A DNA stretch of 46,722 nt from Collimonas silvisoli (GTDB lineage: Bacteria > Pseudomonadota > Gammaproteobacteria > Burkholderiales > Burkholderiaceae_D), in the NCBI RefSeq assembly GCF_018305005.1, contig NZ_JAGQEG010000041.1, positions 1 to 46,722 on the forward strand. Direction: 5' to 3'. The notes under the pieces were generated by a model, which had not been told where the DNA came from, searched no databases, and worked only from the letters and a program-made list of their open reading frames with translations. The first letter of the stretch is position 1. Every line of letters begins with the position of its first letter. Below are positions 8,039-14,402 of the stretch, one piece after another. The position numbers and the translations under genes are program-made.

Positions 8039-9628
8039 ATGACAGCCAATCTTTACGCCCTTTTCGCGTCGCGCTTTCCTGCCGACAAAACCGCTTGCTG
8101 CATCGAAACCCAAGACGGCCAGTACTATACCTGGGGCGACATCGAACGCGCTTCCGCCAGGATCGCCAACCTGTTCAGCAGCCTGGATCTGCCGAGCGGC
8201 GCGCGGATTGCCGTGCAGGTCGAAAAATCGGCGGAGGCGTTGATACTTTATCTGGCGACCCTGCGCGCCGGTTTCGTCTATCTGCCGCTGAACACCGCCT
8301 ACCGTGCTGCGGAAATCGCGTATTTCATCGGCGATGCAGAACCGGCGGTATTCGTCTGCTCGCCGCAGAATTTCGGCTGGGTGGCGCAAATTGCCTTCAA
8401 GGCCGGCACCCGCCATCTGTTTACTCTGGATGAAAGCGGTAATGGGCGCCGCAATTCCGGCTCGCTGCTGGCGCGCGCCATGCATCACCCGGACCAGTTC
8501 GAGACAGTTGAAAAACAGGCCGACGATCTGGCCGTCATCTTGTATACCTCAGGCACCACCGGCCGCAGCAAGGGCGCCATGCTTTCGCATGGCAATATCG
8601 CCTCGAACGCCCAAGTGTTGCAGCAATACTGGCATTGGCAAGCAGATGATGTCTTGCTGCATGCCTTGCCGCTGTTCCACATTCACGGCTTGCTGGTAGC
8701 CGCCAACGGCGCGCTGCTGAACGGCAGCAAGATGATTTTCCTGCCGAAATTCGAGGCCAAAGAAGTCTGCCGCCAGCTGCCGCGCAGTACCATTTTCATG
8801 GGCGTGCCGACCTATTATGTGCGGCTGTTGGCAAGCAGCGAATTCGATCGCAATACCTGCCGCAACATGCGCCTGTTTGTGTCCGGCTCGGCGCCCTTGC
8901 TGGCTGATACCTTTGCCGAATTTGCCGAACGTACCGGCCACACCATTCTGGAGCGCTACGGCATGAGCGAAACCGCCATGCTGACTTCCAATCCGTATGC
9001 GCGGGAGCGGCGCGGCGGCACCGTCGGCCTGCCGCTGCCGGGGGTCTCGGTGCGCTTGATCAAAAGCGATGGCGATGGTGGCGACACTGCTTGCAGTACG
9101 GCTTGTGAAGCCGGTGAAATCGGCAATATCCAGGTCAAGGGGCCGAATGTATTCCAGGGTTACTGGCGCATGCCGGAAAAGACCGCAGAGGAATTCACGG
9201 CCGACGGTTATTTCAAGACCGGCGACGTCGGCAAATTCGATAGCGAAGGTTACCTGGCGATCGTCGGTCGCAGCAAGGATCTGATCATTTCCGGCGGTTA
9301 TAACGTCTATCCGAAGGAAATCGAGAGCGTGATAGATGAAATCGATGGCGTGCTGGAATCGGCGGTGATCGGCATTCCGCATGTCGATTTCGGCGAAGCG
9401 GTGACGGCGGTGATCGTGAAACGGCCGGAAGCAAAACTGACAACCGCGGACGTGATCGCCTTGATGAAAACCTCGATTGCCAATTTCAAGGTGCCCAAGC
9501 AGGTGTTCTTCGCCGAGGAACTGCCGCGCAACACCATGGGCAAAGTGCAAAAGAATGTATTGCGCGAGCACTATGCAACTTATGCCGCGCTTGCCACCCC
9601 TGCCGCAGGCGGCGTCACGCCTTCATAA
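8039..9628 (+). CDS. matB: Malonyl-CoA synthetase-like acyl-CoA ligase (ANL superfamily)
   Basis: An adenylate-forming ligase of about 529 residues. The AMP-binding P-loop (YTSGTTGRSKG) lies near 8542-8574. The A5 segment ERYGMSET, the YFKTGDVG and GRSKDLIISGGYNVYPKEIE core motifs, and the C-terminal lysine in PRNTMGKVQKN are all present. The order and wording of these motifs resemble MatB, which makes malonyl-CoA from malonate, ATP and CoA. Other dicarboxylate or short-chain substrates are possible. The start at 8039 (MTANLYALFASRFP) matches family N-termini better than the frame start at 7985; ribosome sites are weak for both. The 3' end overlaps the convergent EVE gene by 14 bp. No malonate decarboxylase or transporter gene is adjacent. 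Confidence 0.85.
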   Translation: MTANLYALFASRFPADKTACCIETQDGQYYTWGDIERASARIANLFSSLDLPSGARIAVQVEKSAEALILYLATLRAGFVYLPLNTAYRAAEIAYFIGDAEPAVFVCSPQNFGWVAQIAFKAGTRHLFTLDESGNGRRNSGSLLARAMHHPDQFETVEKQADDLAVILYTSGTTGRSKGAMLSHGNIASNAQVLQQYWHWQADDVLLHALPLFHIHGLLVAANGALLNGSKMIFLPKFEAKEVCRQLPRSTIFMGVPTYYVRLLASSEFDRNTCRNMRLFVSGSAPLLADTFAEFAERTGHTILERYGMSETAMLTSNPYARERRGGTVGLPLPGVSVRLIKSDGDGGDTACSTACEAGEIGNIQVKGPNVFQGYWRMPEKTAEEFTADGYFKTGDVGKFDSEGYLAIVGRSKDLIISGGYNVYPKEIESVIDEIDGVLESAVIGIPHVDFGEAVTAVIVKRPEAKLTTADVIALMKTSIANFKVPKQVFFAEELPRNTMGKVQKNVLREHYATYAALATPAAGGVTPS

Positions 9629-10079
9629 GCTTGCCGGTGATGTGCCGCCATTCGGCGGCGCTGACCGGGGTGATCGAAAGCCGGTTGCCGCGGCGCAGGA
9701 TCTGCATATCGGCCAGCGCTTCCTGTTGCCGTAATTCCGGCAAGGCGATCAGGCGCGTTTTTTTCAAGGCGCGTACATCCACCAGCATCCAGCGCGGGTT
9801 TTCGCGCTCGGCCTTGGCGTCGAAATATTTACTCTTCGGATCAAACTGCGTGGCGTCAGGATAAGGCGTACTCGCCACCTCAGCCAGGCCGGCGATCCCT
9901 GGCACGGCGCAACCGGAGTGATAGAACAGCACGCCGTCGCCGACCTGCATCGCATCGCGCATGAAATTGCGCGCTTGATAATTGCGCACGCCATACCATG
10001 CAATGGTCTGCTCCGGCATCGCCAGCACGTCGTCGATGCTGGCGTCGTCCGGCTCGGATTTCATTAGCCAATAATGCAT
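9615..10079 (-). CDS. EVE-domain protein
   Basis: A 154-residue single-domain protein of the EVE family (thymocyte nuclear protein 1-like). Typical features are MHYWLMKSEPDD at the start, WYGVRNYQARNFMR near 28-41, and GDGVLFYHSG near 47-56. EVE domains are PUA-like folds that bind modified bases in DNA or RNA; bacterial members are often near RNA or nucleotide genes, and the cellular role is not settled. It lies downstream of the 6S RNA gene on the same strand, an arrangement common in betaproteobacteria. A strong terminator between them suggests partial uncoupling. The 3' end overlaps the ligase gene by 14 bp tail to tail. Confidence 0.93.
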   Translation of the reverse strand: MHYWLMKSEPDDASIDDVLAMPEQTIAWYGVRNYQARNFMRDAMQVGDGVLFYHSGCAVPGIAGLAEVASTPYPDATQFDPKSKYFDAKAERENPRWMLVDVRALKKTRLIALPELRQQEALADMQILRRGNRLSITPVSAAEWRHITGKLMKA

Positions 10080-10136
10080 TTCATCTCGGTGTCAGAAATA
10101 ACCTGGGGAAAAATCACTGAAATAAGTCGCTGAAAC

Positions 10137-10171
10137 AAAAAAAAGCGGCTGCACATACATGCAACCGCTTT
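10137..10171 (-). terminator. Rho-independent terminator of the 6S RNA gene
   Basis: Read on the minus strand, AAAGCGGTTGCA and TGCAGCCGCTTT form a long stem with a short loop and end in eight or more T residues. It lies just past the 3' side of the 6S RNA closing stem. Confidence 0.88.
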
Positions 10172-10177
10172 AGGATC

Positions 10178-10356
10178 AAGTCCCGCCTGTGCCGCTTTGT
10201 CGGCATCCTGAACCAAAGCGATTCAAGTTGGCCGCAGTTAGTTCAATTTCGGGCTCATCGGACTAGCGACGCTCACACCTATCGAACAAAATTCCGCAGC
10301 CGTTGCGTATAAATGGTTCAAGGATTTTATGACAATCGCGAACACGGCAGGAGACG
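10178..10356 (-). ncRNA. ssrS: 6S RNA
   Basis: About 180 nt lying between zapA and the EVE gene, the usual site of ssrS. On the minus strand the 5' end (GTCTCCTGCCG) and 3' end (CGGCACAGGCGGGAC) form the closing stem. Inside it CCTTGAACC pairs with GGTTCAGG, the conserved inner stem flanking the central bubble. 6S RNA mimics an open promoter and sequesters sigma-70 RNA polymerase in stationary phase. A promoter (TTGACT, 16 bp, TAGACT) lies just upstream and a terminator just downstream. Exact ends are estimated from the helix and promoter. Confidence 0.88.
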
Positions 10357-10358
10357 TT

Positions 10359-10386
10359 AGTCTACTCCAAACGATTCCCAAGTCAA
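10359..10386 (-). promoter_or_regulatory. Sigma-70 promoter of 6S RNA
   Basis: On the minus strand -35 TTGACT (10381-10386) and -10 TAGACT (10359-10364) are separated by 16 bp. Initiation about 7 nt further falls at the 5' side of the 6S closing stem. Confidence 0.65.
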
Positions 10387-10445
10387 ACCCCTTTTGGCGA
10401 AAGTTTTTGCTGCGGCGCGGCCAGCAGCATGCTTAGCCAGGGAGA

Positions 10446-10757
10446 TCAGAACAAATCTTCCTGCGCCGCCAGGGCTTCATCCAGCACCGTGTGCATCGCC
10501 GCGATATTCTGTTTTACTTCAGACACTGTCAGATCGGATAGCGGACCGGAAGGCGCTTTGCTGCTCAATAATTCGGCGGCGATGCCAAGCGCGGCGATGA
10601 CGGCGATGCGATCATTGCCGCGAATTTTTCCGGCGTCGCGGATCGCGGTCATTTTACCGTCCAGATAAATCACGGCTTCCTGCAATGCCTTCTCTTCGCC
10701 TTCTTTGCACGCCAGGGTATACGGCTGGCCCATGATGTTGACGCTTAACTGGCTCAT
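10446..10757 (-). CDS. zapA: Cell division protein ZapA
   Basis: A 103-residue ZapA. The N-terminal domain begins MSQLSVNIMGQPYTLACKEGEE, the family's compact FtsZ-binding fold. The C-terminal half is a long helix used for dimer/tetramer formation. ZapA bundles FtsZ protofilaments and stabilises the Z ring at midcell. Its ATG overlaps the stop of the upstream coiled-coil gene (ATGA), so the two are translationally coupled. The 6S RNA gene follows downstream. Both gene order and length are as usual in betaproteobacteria. Confidence 0.95.
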   Translation of the reverse strand: MSQLSVNIMGQPYTLACKEGEEKALQEAVIYLDGKMTAIRDAGKIRGNDRIAVIAALGIAAELLSSKAPSGPLSDLTVSEVKQNIAAMHTVLDEALAAQEDLF

Positions 10758-10981
10758 GTAAGCTCCTGATCTTGCGACAGTTCTTGCGGCAGCGCCGGAA
10801 ATTTCTCAAGCAGCGCGGCAACCCGCTGATGCGCTTCGCCGATGCGTTGTTTCAACTCTTCGTTTTCACTCTGCAAAGCGGTTGCGCGCTGACGCAGTTC
10901 GGCATTTTCCCGACGCAAAGCGTGCGTCAGTTCGGCCAGCTTGCCGATTTTTTCTGATAATTGATGGAATTCTGAAATCAT
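10754..10981 (-). CDS. ZapB-like small coiled-coil protein
   Basis: A 75-residue protein that is almost one continuous coiled coil: heptad-like repeats through LSEKIGKLAELTHALRRENA and QSENEELKQRIGEAHQRVAALLEKF. It resembles the small ZapB/TIGR02449-type proteins commonly paired with zapA. Inferred role: bridges or supports ZapA at the division ring. The ATG at 10981 is the natural start; the longer open frame upstream runs through an inverted-repeat element and is not protein-like. No strong ribosome site precedes this ATG, because the repeat element begins 11 bp upstream. The gene overlaps zapA by ATGA. Confidence 0.82.
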   Translation of the reverse strand: MISEFHQLSEKIGKLAELTHALRRENAELRQRATALQSENEELKQRIGEAHQRVAALLEKFPALPQELSQDQELT

Positions 10982-10991
10982 TTTGTCACTA

Positions 10992-11256
10992 AGGGCCTGT
11001 CGACATACAATTTGGGAGTGCGAACGTGACGTAGGCGTTGCAGGCCTAGGCGCAGCGACGCGACGTAGCGGCACTACGGCAAGGAGCTGCAACACCGGCA
11101 TGCGGCGCCTACGGCTCGTTCCCTCGGGGTTCAAACCAAAGCGTGCGCTGGCGGCGTTGCATGGCTTGCAAGGGGGCCACCCCTTGCAAGCCACGCGCCT
11201 TGCCAGCACACGCTTTGGTTTGAACGCATCTCCCAAATTGTATGTCAACAGGCCCT
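10992..11256. mobile_element. 265-bp inverted-repeat element, MITE-like
   Basis: The two ends (10992-11018 and 11230-11256) are 27-bp inverted repeats with one mismatch, each beginning AGGGCCTGT. The interior holds two further arms. One is an imperfect hairpin (about 11022-11037 with 11105-11120). The other is a long hairpin (11129-11150 with 11203-11225) whose core GGCTTGCAAGGGG / CCCCTTGCAAGCC (11163-11175, 11180-11192) is a perfect 13-bp stem. It has no credible coding capacity. This is the architecture of a non-autonomous transposon or a complex palindromic repeat. No clear target-site duplication is seen. Confidence 0.75.
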
Positions 11257-11323
11257 CGTGTTGCTAAGGAAATTACGTCAATAGATTCGAATAGATTCGA
11301 TCAATGAAACTCGCAGCCGGCCA

Positions 11324-11833
11324 TCAGCTAGTGCTGGGCGCCAGTCGCTTGAGTGCATAGGAATACGCCAATGACTGCAATAATGCCACGGTACTGCCAG
11401 CGATGACTTCACCGACGCGCAACAAAGCATACTCCAACTCCTGATGCAGGCCTTTACCGCCTATCGCGGCGGACATCAGAATCACCACGGTCGCCGGCCC
11501 CAGACGCCAGTTGGCAGGATAGTTTTGCAACAGCATGGCCACCAGCACCGATGTTGCCAAAGCAACCAGCAAGGAAAAAAATCCAGGACCGAACAGCACC
11601 AGCGCGAGGCAAGCAACCACGCAACCGTTCAAGGTATTGATCAGACGGGCGCGGAAATTTGCCTTGGCCAGGTTGACATCCGGCTCGGTCACGATGATGA
11701 GGGAAATCATGGCCCAGTACGGCTCTTCCAAACCCAAGGCGCGCAGTCCGTACCAAGTGATCAAGCAGCCCGTCAGGATCTTGATCAGATAAACCAGGGC
11801 ATTTTTCCTGGGGCTAATGAATTGAAAGTCCAT
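11324..11833 (-). CDS. FUSC-family (aromatic acid exporter-like) membrane protein
   Basis: A membrane protein of about 169 residues with roughly four to six hydrophobic segments (ILTGCLITWYGLRALGL; AMISLIIVTEP; VVACLALVLFGPGFFSLLVALATSVLVAMLL; VGEVIAGSTVALLQSL). The pattern WAMISLIIVTEPDVNLAKANFRARLINTLNG matches the N-terminal membrane half of FUSC/aromatic-acid-exporter proteins. Those are usually larger with a cytoplasmic domain, so this is a short, membrane-only member. I prefer the ATG at 11833 (preceded by aaaggccggg) over the frame start at 11866. It is a single gene diverging from the lactonase gene; substrate unknown. Confidence 0.75.
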   Translation of the reverse strand: MDFQFISPRKNALVYLIKILTGCLITWYGLRALGLEEPYWAMISLIIVTEPDVNLAKANFRARLINTLNGCVVACLALVLFGPGFFSLLVALATSVLVAMLLQNYPANWRLGPATVVILMSAAIGGKGLHQELEYALLRVGEVIAGSTVALLQSLAYSYALKRLAPSTS

Positions 11834-12067
11834 CCCGGCCTTTAGAGTCCACAATGCGAGCGCCATTTTAGCCGAGAACCTGAATGCCCCCTACATTTCG
11901 GTGCTTTGCGCTCCACTTTGCGCGCCAATATTGGGCAGCTCGCAGGCGTTGCCCAAGGCGGCTGTAAATTTTACGTATTGCCATTCAATCTAGATGACCC
12001 TATATTCATTGATCGCAATAATCTGACAAGAAATGCCGGCGCAGCAAGTCCGGCTATCGGAGAAAAT

Positions 12068-13273
12068 ATGCAGATTCAACCGGCTCTATTCCGCCTATCC
12101 AAAAGAATGGCGCTCTCCATCGCACTACTCACCATGACCAGCATGCCGCTAAGAGCCGAAACCCCGCCGCCCGCCCTGTTCGCCTATGTCGGGACATACA
12201 ACCCCAATGGCGAAGGCGTCTACCTGTTTAAAGTGGATAGCCAGTCAGGCGCACTGAGCCGAGTGAAAGTTGTCAGCAACTTGCCGAACGCCGCCCAGCT
12301 CAGTCTCGATGGCGCCGGAAAAACGCTGTACGTGGCAAGTGAAGTGGCCAATTACAAAGACAGCCAGCACGGCGTATTGGCGGCGTATGCCGTGAACCGG
12401 GCCGATGGTTCGTTGACTTTGCTGAATCAGCAGGATGCGCAAGGCAAGATGCCGGTGTATGTGGCGTTGACGCCAAAGCAGAACTATCTGCTGGCTGCCA
12501 ATTACGGCAGCGGCTCAGTGGCCTCTTTTCCGGTGGCTGAGGACGGCAGTTTGTTGCCGGCGGCATCGGTGCAGCAAAGCGCCGGTCCGGCCGGAGCTGC
12601 ACGGCCGGAGGCTGCGCCCATCGGCAGCTTTGCCGCTAGCGGCCATGACGCCCCGCATGCGCATATGATCGCCAGCGACCCCAACGGCAAATTTGTGTTT
12701 TCGACCGATCTCGGGCTGGACCGCATCTATCAATGGCGCTTTGACCAGAGCAACGGCAGCTTGGCGCCTAATACGCCGGCCTTCATCAAAGCCTCGTCGG
12801 CGGGTGCCGGCCCGCGCCATTTTGTGTTTCATCCGAACGGCAGATATGTCTACCTGATCAATGAAGAGGCTTCAACCCTGACGCTCTATCACTTCGACCA
12901 GTCCAGCGGGACTTTGCAAGAACAGCAAACCATCTCAAGCTTGCCGAAAAATTATCAGGGAACCAGTTTTGCATCCGGGCTGACCTTAAGCCACGACGGC
13001 CGCTTCCTGTATGTGGCGAATCGCTTGCACAACAGCATTGTCCAGTTCGCCATCGGCGCGCAAGGCAAGCTCAGCTGGGTGGAAGAAACATGGACTCGCG
13101 GCGATTATCCGCGCAGCATCGTGATCGAACCGCAGGGGCGTTATATCTACGCGTTGAATCAGCGCAGCGACAATATCACCCAGTTCGCCATCGACAAGCA
13201 CAGCGGCAAGCTGCACTTCATCGACAGGTATACCGGGTTGGGCAGCCCTTCGCAGATGGTGTTTGTGCGCTGA
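12068..13273 (+). CDS. Exported lactonase-family seven-bladed beta-propeller protein
   Basis: A 401-residue protein with a Sec signal peptide (KRMALSIALLTMTSMPLRAE, cleavage near residue 30). The propeller repeats of the 6-phosphogluconolactonase (YbhE/Pgl) family follow: FAYVGTYNPNGEGVYLFKVD, LYVASEVANYK, HAHMIASDPNGKFVFSTDLGLDRIYQW, GPRHFVFHPNGRYVYLINEE, FLYVANRLHNSIVQF, SIVIEPQGRYIYALNQRSDNI. The HAH and GPRH segments are characteristic of the lactonase subgroup. Because it is exported, a role in cytoplasmic 6-phosphogluconolactone hydrolysis is unlikely; an extracytoplasmic lactone or other sugar ligand is possible. The start at 12068 has a strong ggagaaaat site; a longer frame from 11906 does not. 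Confidence 0.88.
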   Translation: MQIQPALFRLSKRMALSIALLTMTSMPLRAETPPPALFAYVGTYNPNGEGVYLFKVDSQSGALSRVKVVSNLPNAAQLSLDGAGKTLYVASEVANYKDSQHGVLAAYAVNRADGSLTLLNQQDAQGKMPVYVALTPKQNYLLAANYGSGSVASFPVAEDGSLLPAASVQQSAGPAGAARPEAAPIGSFAASGHDAPHAHMIASDPNGKFVFSTDLGLDRIYQWRFDQSNGSLAPNTPAFIKASSAGAGPRHFVFHPNGRYVYLINEEASTLTLYHFDQSSGTLQEQQTISSLPKNYQGTSFASGLTLSHDGRFLYVANRLHNSIVQFAIGAQGKLSWVEETWTRGDYPRSIVIEPQGRYIYALNQRSDNITQFAIDKHSGKLHFIDRYTGLGSPSQMVFVR

Positions 13274-13285
13274 GCGCGCTCAGCG
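13268..13285. terminator. Perfect 18-bp palindrome between convergent genes, possible bidirectional terminator
   Basis: CGCTGAGCGCGCTCAGCG overlaps the lactonase stop codon and lies just before the fdsD stop. It could terminate both transcripts, but the T tract is only three bases on the plus strand, so efficiency is doubtful. Confidence 0.4.
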
Positions 13286-13286
13286 T

Positions 13287-13511
13287 TTACTGCAGGGTGC
13301 TGGCGTGCAGGTGAATCGCCTCCAGCACAATGGGTTTGAGGTCGGCCCCGCCCTGCTCGTCGATATACGTCAGCAATTCGCGCCGCATGCGCGGCTCCCA
13401 GCTGCGCTTCAAGTGGCTGGCGAGATCTGCCATGGCTTGCTGGCGGTCGGGCATGGATTCGAAAAATGAACCGATCTGATTCGCCATCTTCACCAGGTGT
13501 TCCAAATTCAT
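13287..13511 (-). CDS. fdsD: NAD-dependent formate dehydrogenase delta subunit
   Basis: A 74-residue protein beginning MNLEHLVKMANQIGSFFES, with the family features of FdsD: an N-terminal helix, an RQQAMADLASHLKRSWEPRMR core, and a C-terminal acidic/histidine tail. FdsD is a small accessory subunit of the cytoplasmic molybdenum formate dehydrogenase complex, needed for assembly or stability. The ATG at 13511 is chosen because upstream codons are not conserved-looking. It is the last gene of the fds operon and ends 14 bp from the convergent lactonase gene. Confidence 0.92.
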   Translation of the reverse strand: MNLEHLVKMANQIGSFFESMPDRQQAMADLASHLKRSWEPRMRRELLTYIDEQGGADLKPIVLEAIHLHASTLQ

Positions 13512-13569
13512 ATGACTTACCCTTTCTGCTGCAATTCTGTGGTTGGGGTGGCTGGGGGTTTGATCAGAT

Positions 13570-14385
13570 TCACGGCAATACGCGTTGTGGATGCGCATAC
13601 ACCACATGACCGGGTTGCCGCACGAAACCCAGCAAGGTCACGTTAGCCTGTTCAGCCAGACGGATCGCCAGCGCCGTCGGCGCCGACACCGCAACGACAA
13701 AGCCGCATCCCATACTCGCCGCTTTTTGCACCATTTCATAACTGGCGCGGCTGGTGATCAAGACTGCGCCGCTGGAAAAATCCTGCGGCGGATTTCTTTG
13801 CGCCAAGGCCCCGATCAGTTTATCGAGGGCGTTATGGCGGCCGACATCTTCCCGCACCAAGGCAATCTCGCCGTCCACCTGCAGCCACGCAGCGGCATGA
13901 GTTGCGCCGGTCACCTGCTGCAATTGCTGTAGTTGCTGCATGGTGGCCATCGCCGCGTAAATAGCGGCCGCCGAAAACCGTGCATCGGAAATCACCGGCG
14001 CCGGCTTGCGCACCGCCTGCTGCAAGGTTTCTGCGCCACACAGGCCGCAGCCGGTACGGCCGGTCAGGTTGCGCCGTTTTTCCTTGAGCGCGACAAAGCG
14101 TTCGGTGGCAATCTGCATCTGCACCTGGATGCCGTCGGCCGCGCTGACTACCTCGCAATCGAACAGCTCGCTGCGATCCTGCAGGATCCCTTCTGTCAAG
14201 GAAAAGCCCAGGGCAAAATCTTCCAGGTCGGCCGGCGACGCCATCATCACGGCGTGCGAAATGCCGTTGTATTCCAGCGCCACCGGCACCTCTTCCGCAA
14301 CTACGTCGCGACTCTTGCTGACGGCGCCGTTACGCCATTGCTCTACTTCGACTTCGGTGCTGCTGGCGTATTCGGGTATGACCAT
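13570..14385 (-). CDS. fdhD: Formate dehydrogenase accessory sulfurtransferase FdhD (FdsC)
   Basis: A 271-residue FdhD-family protein (called FdsC in fds operons). It carries sulfur to the bis-MGD molybdenum cofactor before insertion into the catalytic subunit. The sulfur-transfer cysteine motif is GCGLCG near residues 111-116. Other family motifs are ADLEDFALGFSLTEGI near 51-66, LVREDVGRHNALDKLIG near 175-191 and LITSRASYEMVQKAA near 208-222. A good ribosome site (agaggaaaagc) precedes the ATG. It follows fdsA by 17 bp in the operon. Confidence 0.95.
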   Translation of the reverse strand: MVIPEYASSTEVEVEQWRNGAVSKSRDVVAEEVPVALEYNGISHAVMMASPADLEDFALGFSLTEGILQDRSELFDCEVVSAADGIQVQMQIATERFVALKEKRRNLTGRTGCGLCGAETLQQAVRKPAPVISDARFSAAAIYAAMATMQQLQQLQQVTGATHAAAWLQVDGEIALVREDVGRHNALDKLIGALAQRNPPQDFSSGAVLITSRASYEMVQKAASMGCGFVVAVSAPTALAIRLAEQANVTLLGFVRQPGHVVYAHPQRVLP

Positions 14386-14402
14386 GCTTTTCCTCTGCGC
14401 TG

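Noticed and set aside
10754-11248. Extended N-terminus of the ZapB-like protein through the repeat element
   Set aside because: The extra residues are encoded by the inverted-repeat element and are rich in Arg/Pro without heptads; the ATG at 10981 fits the family.
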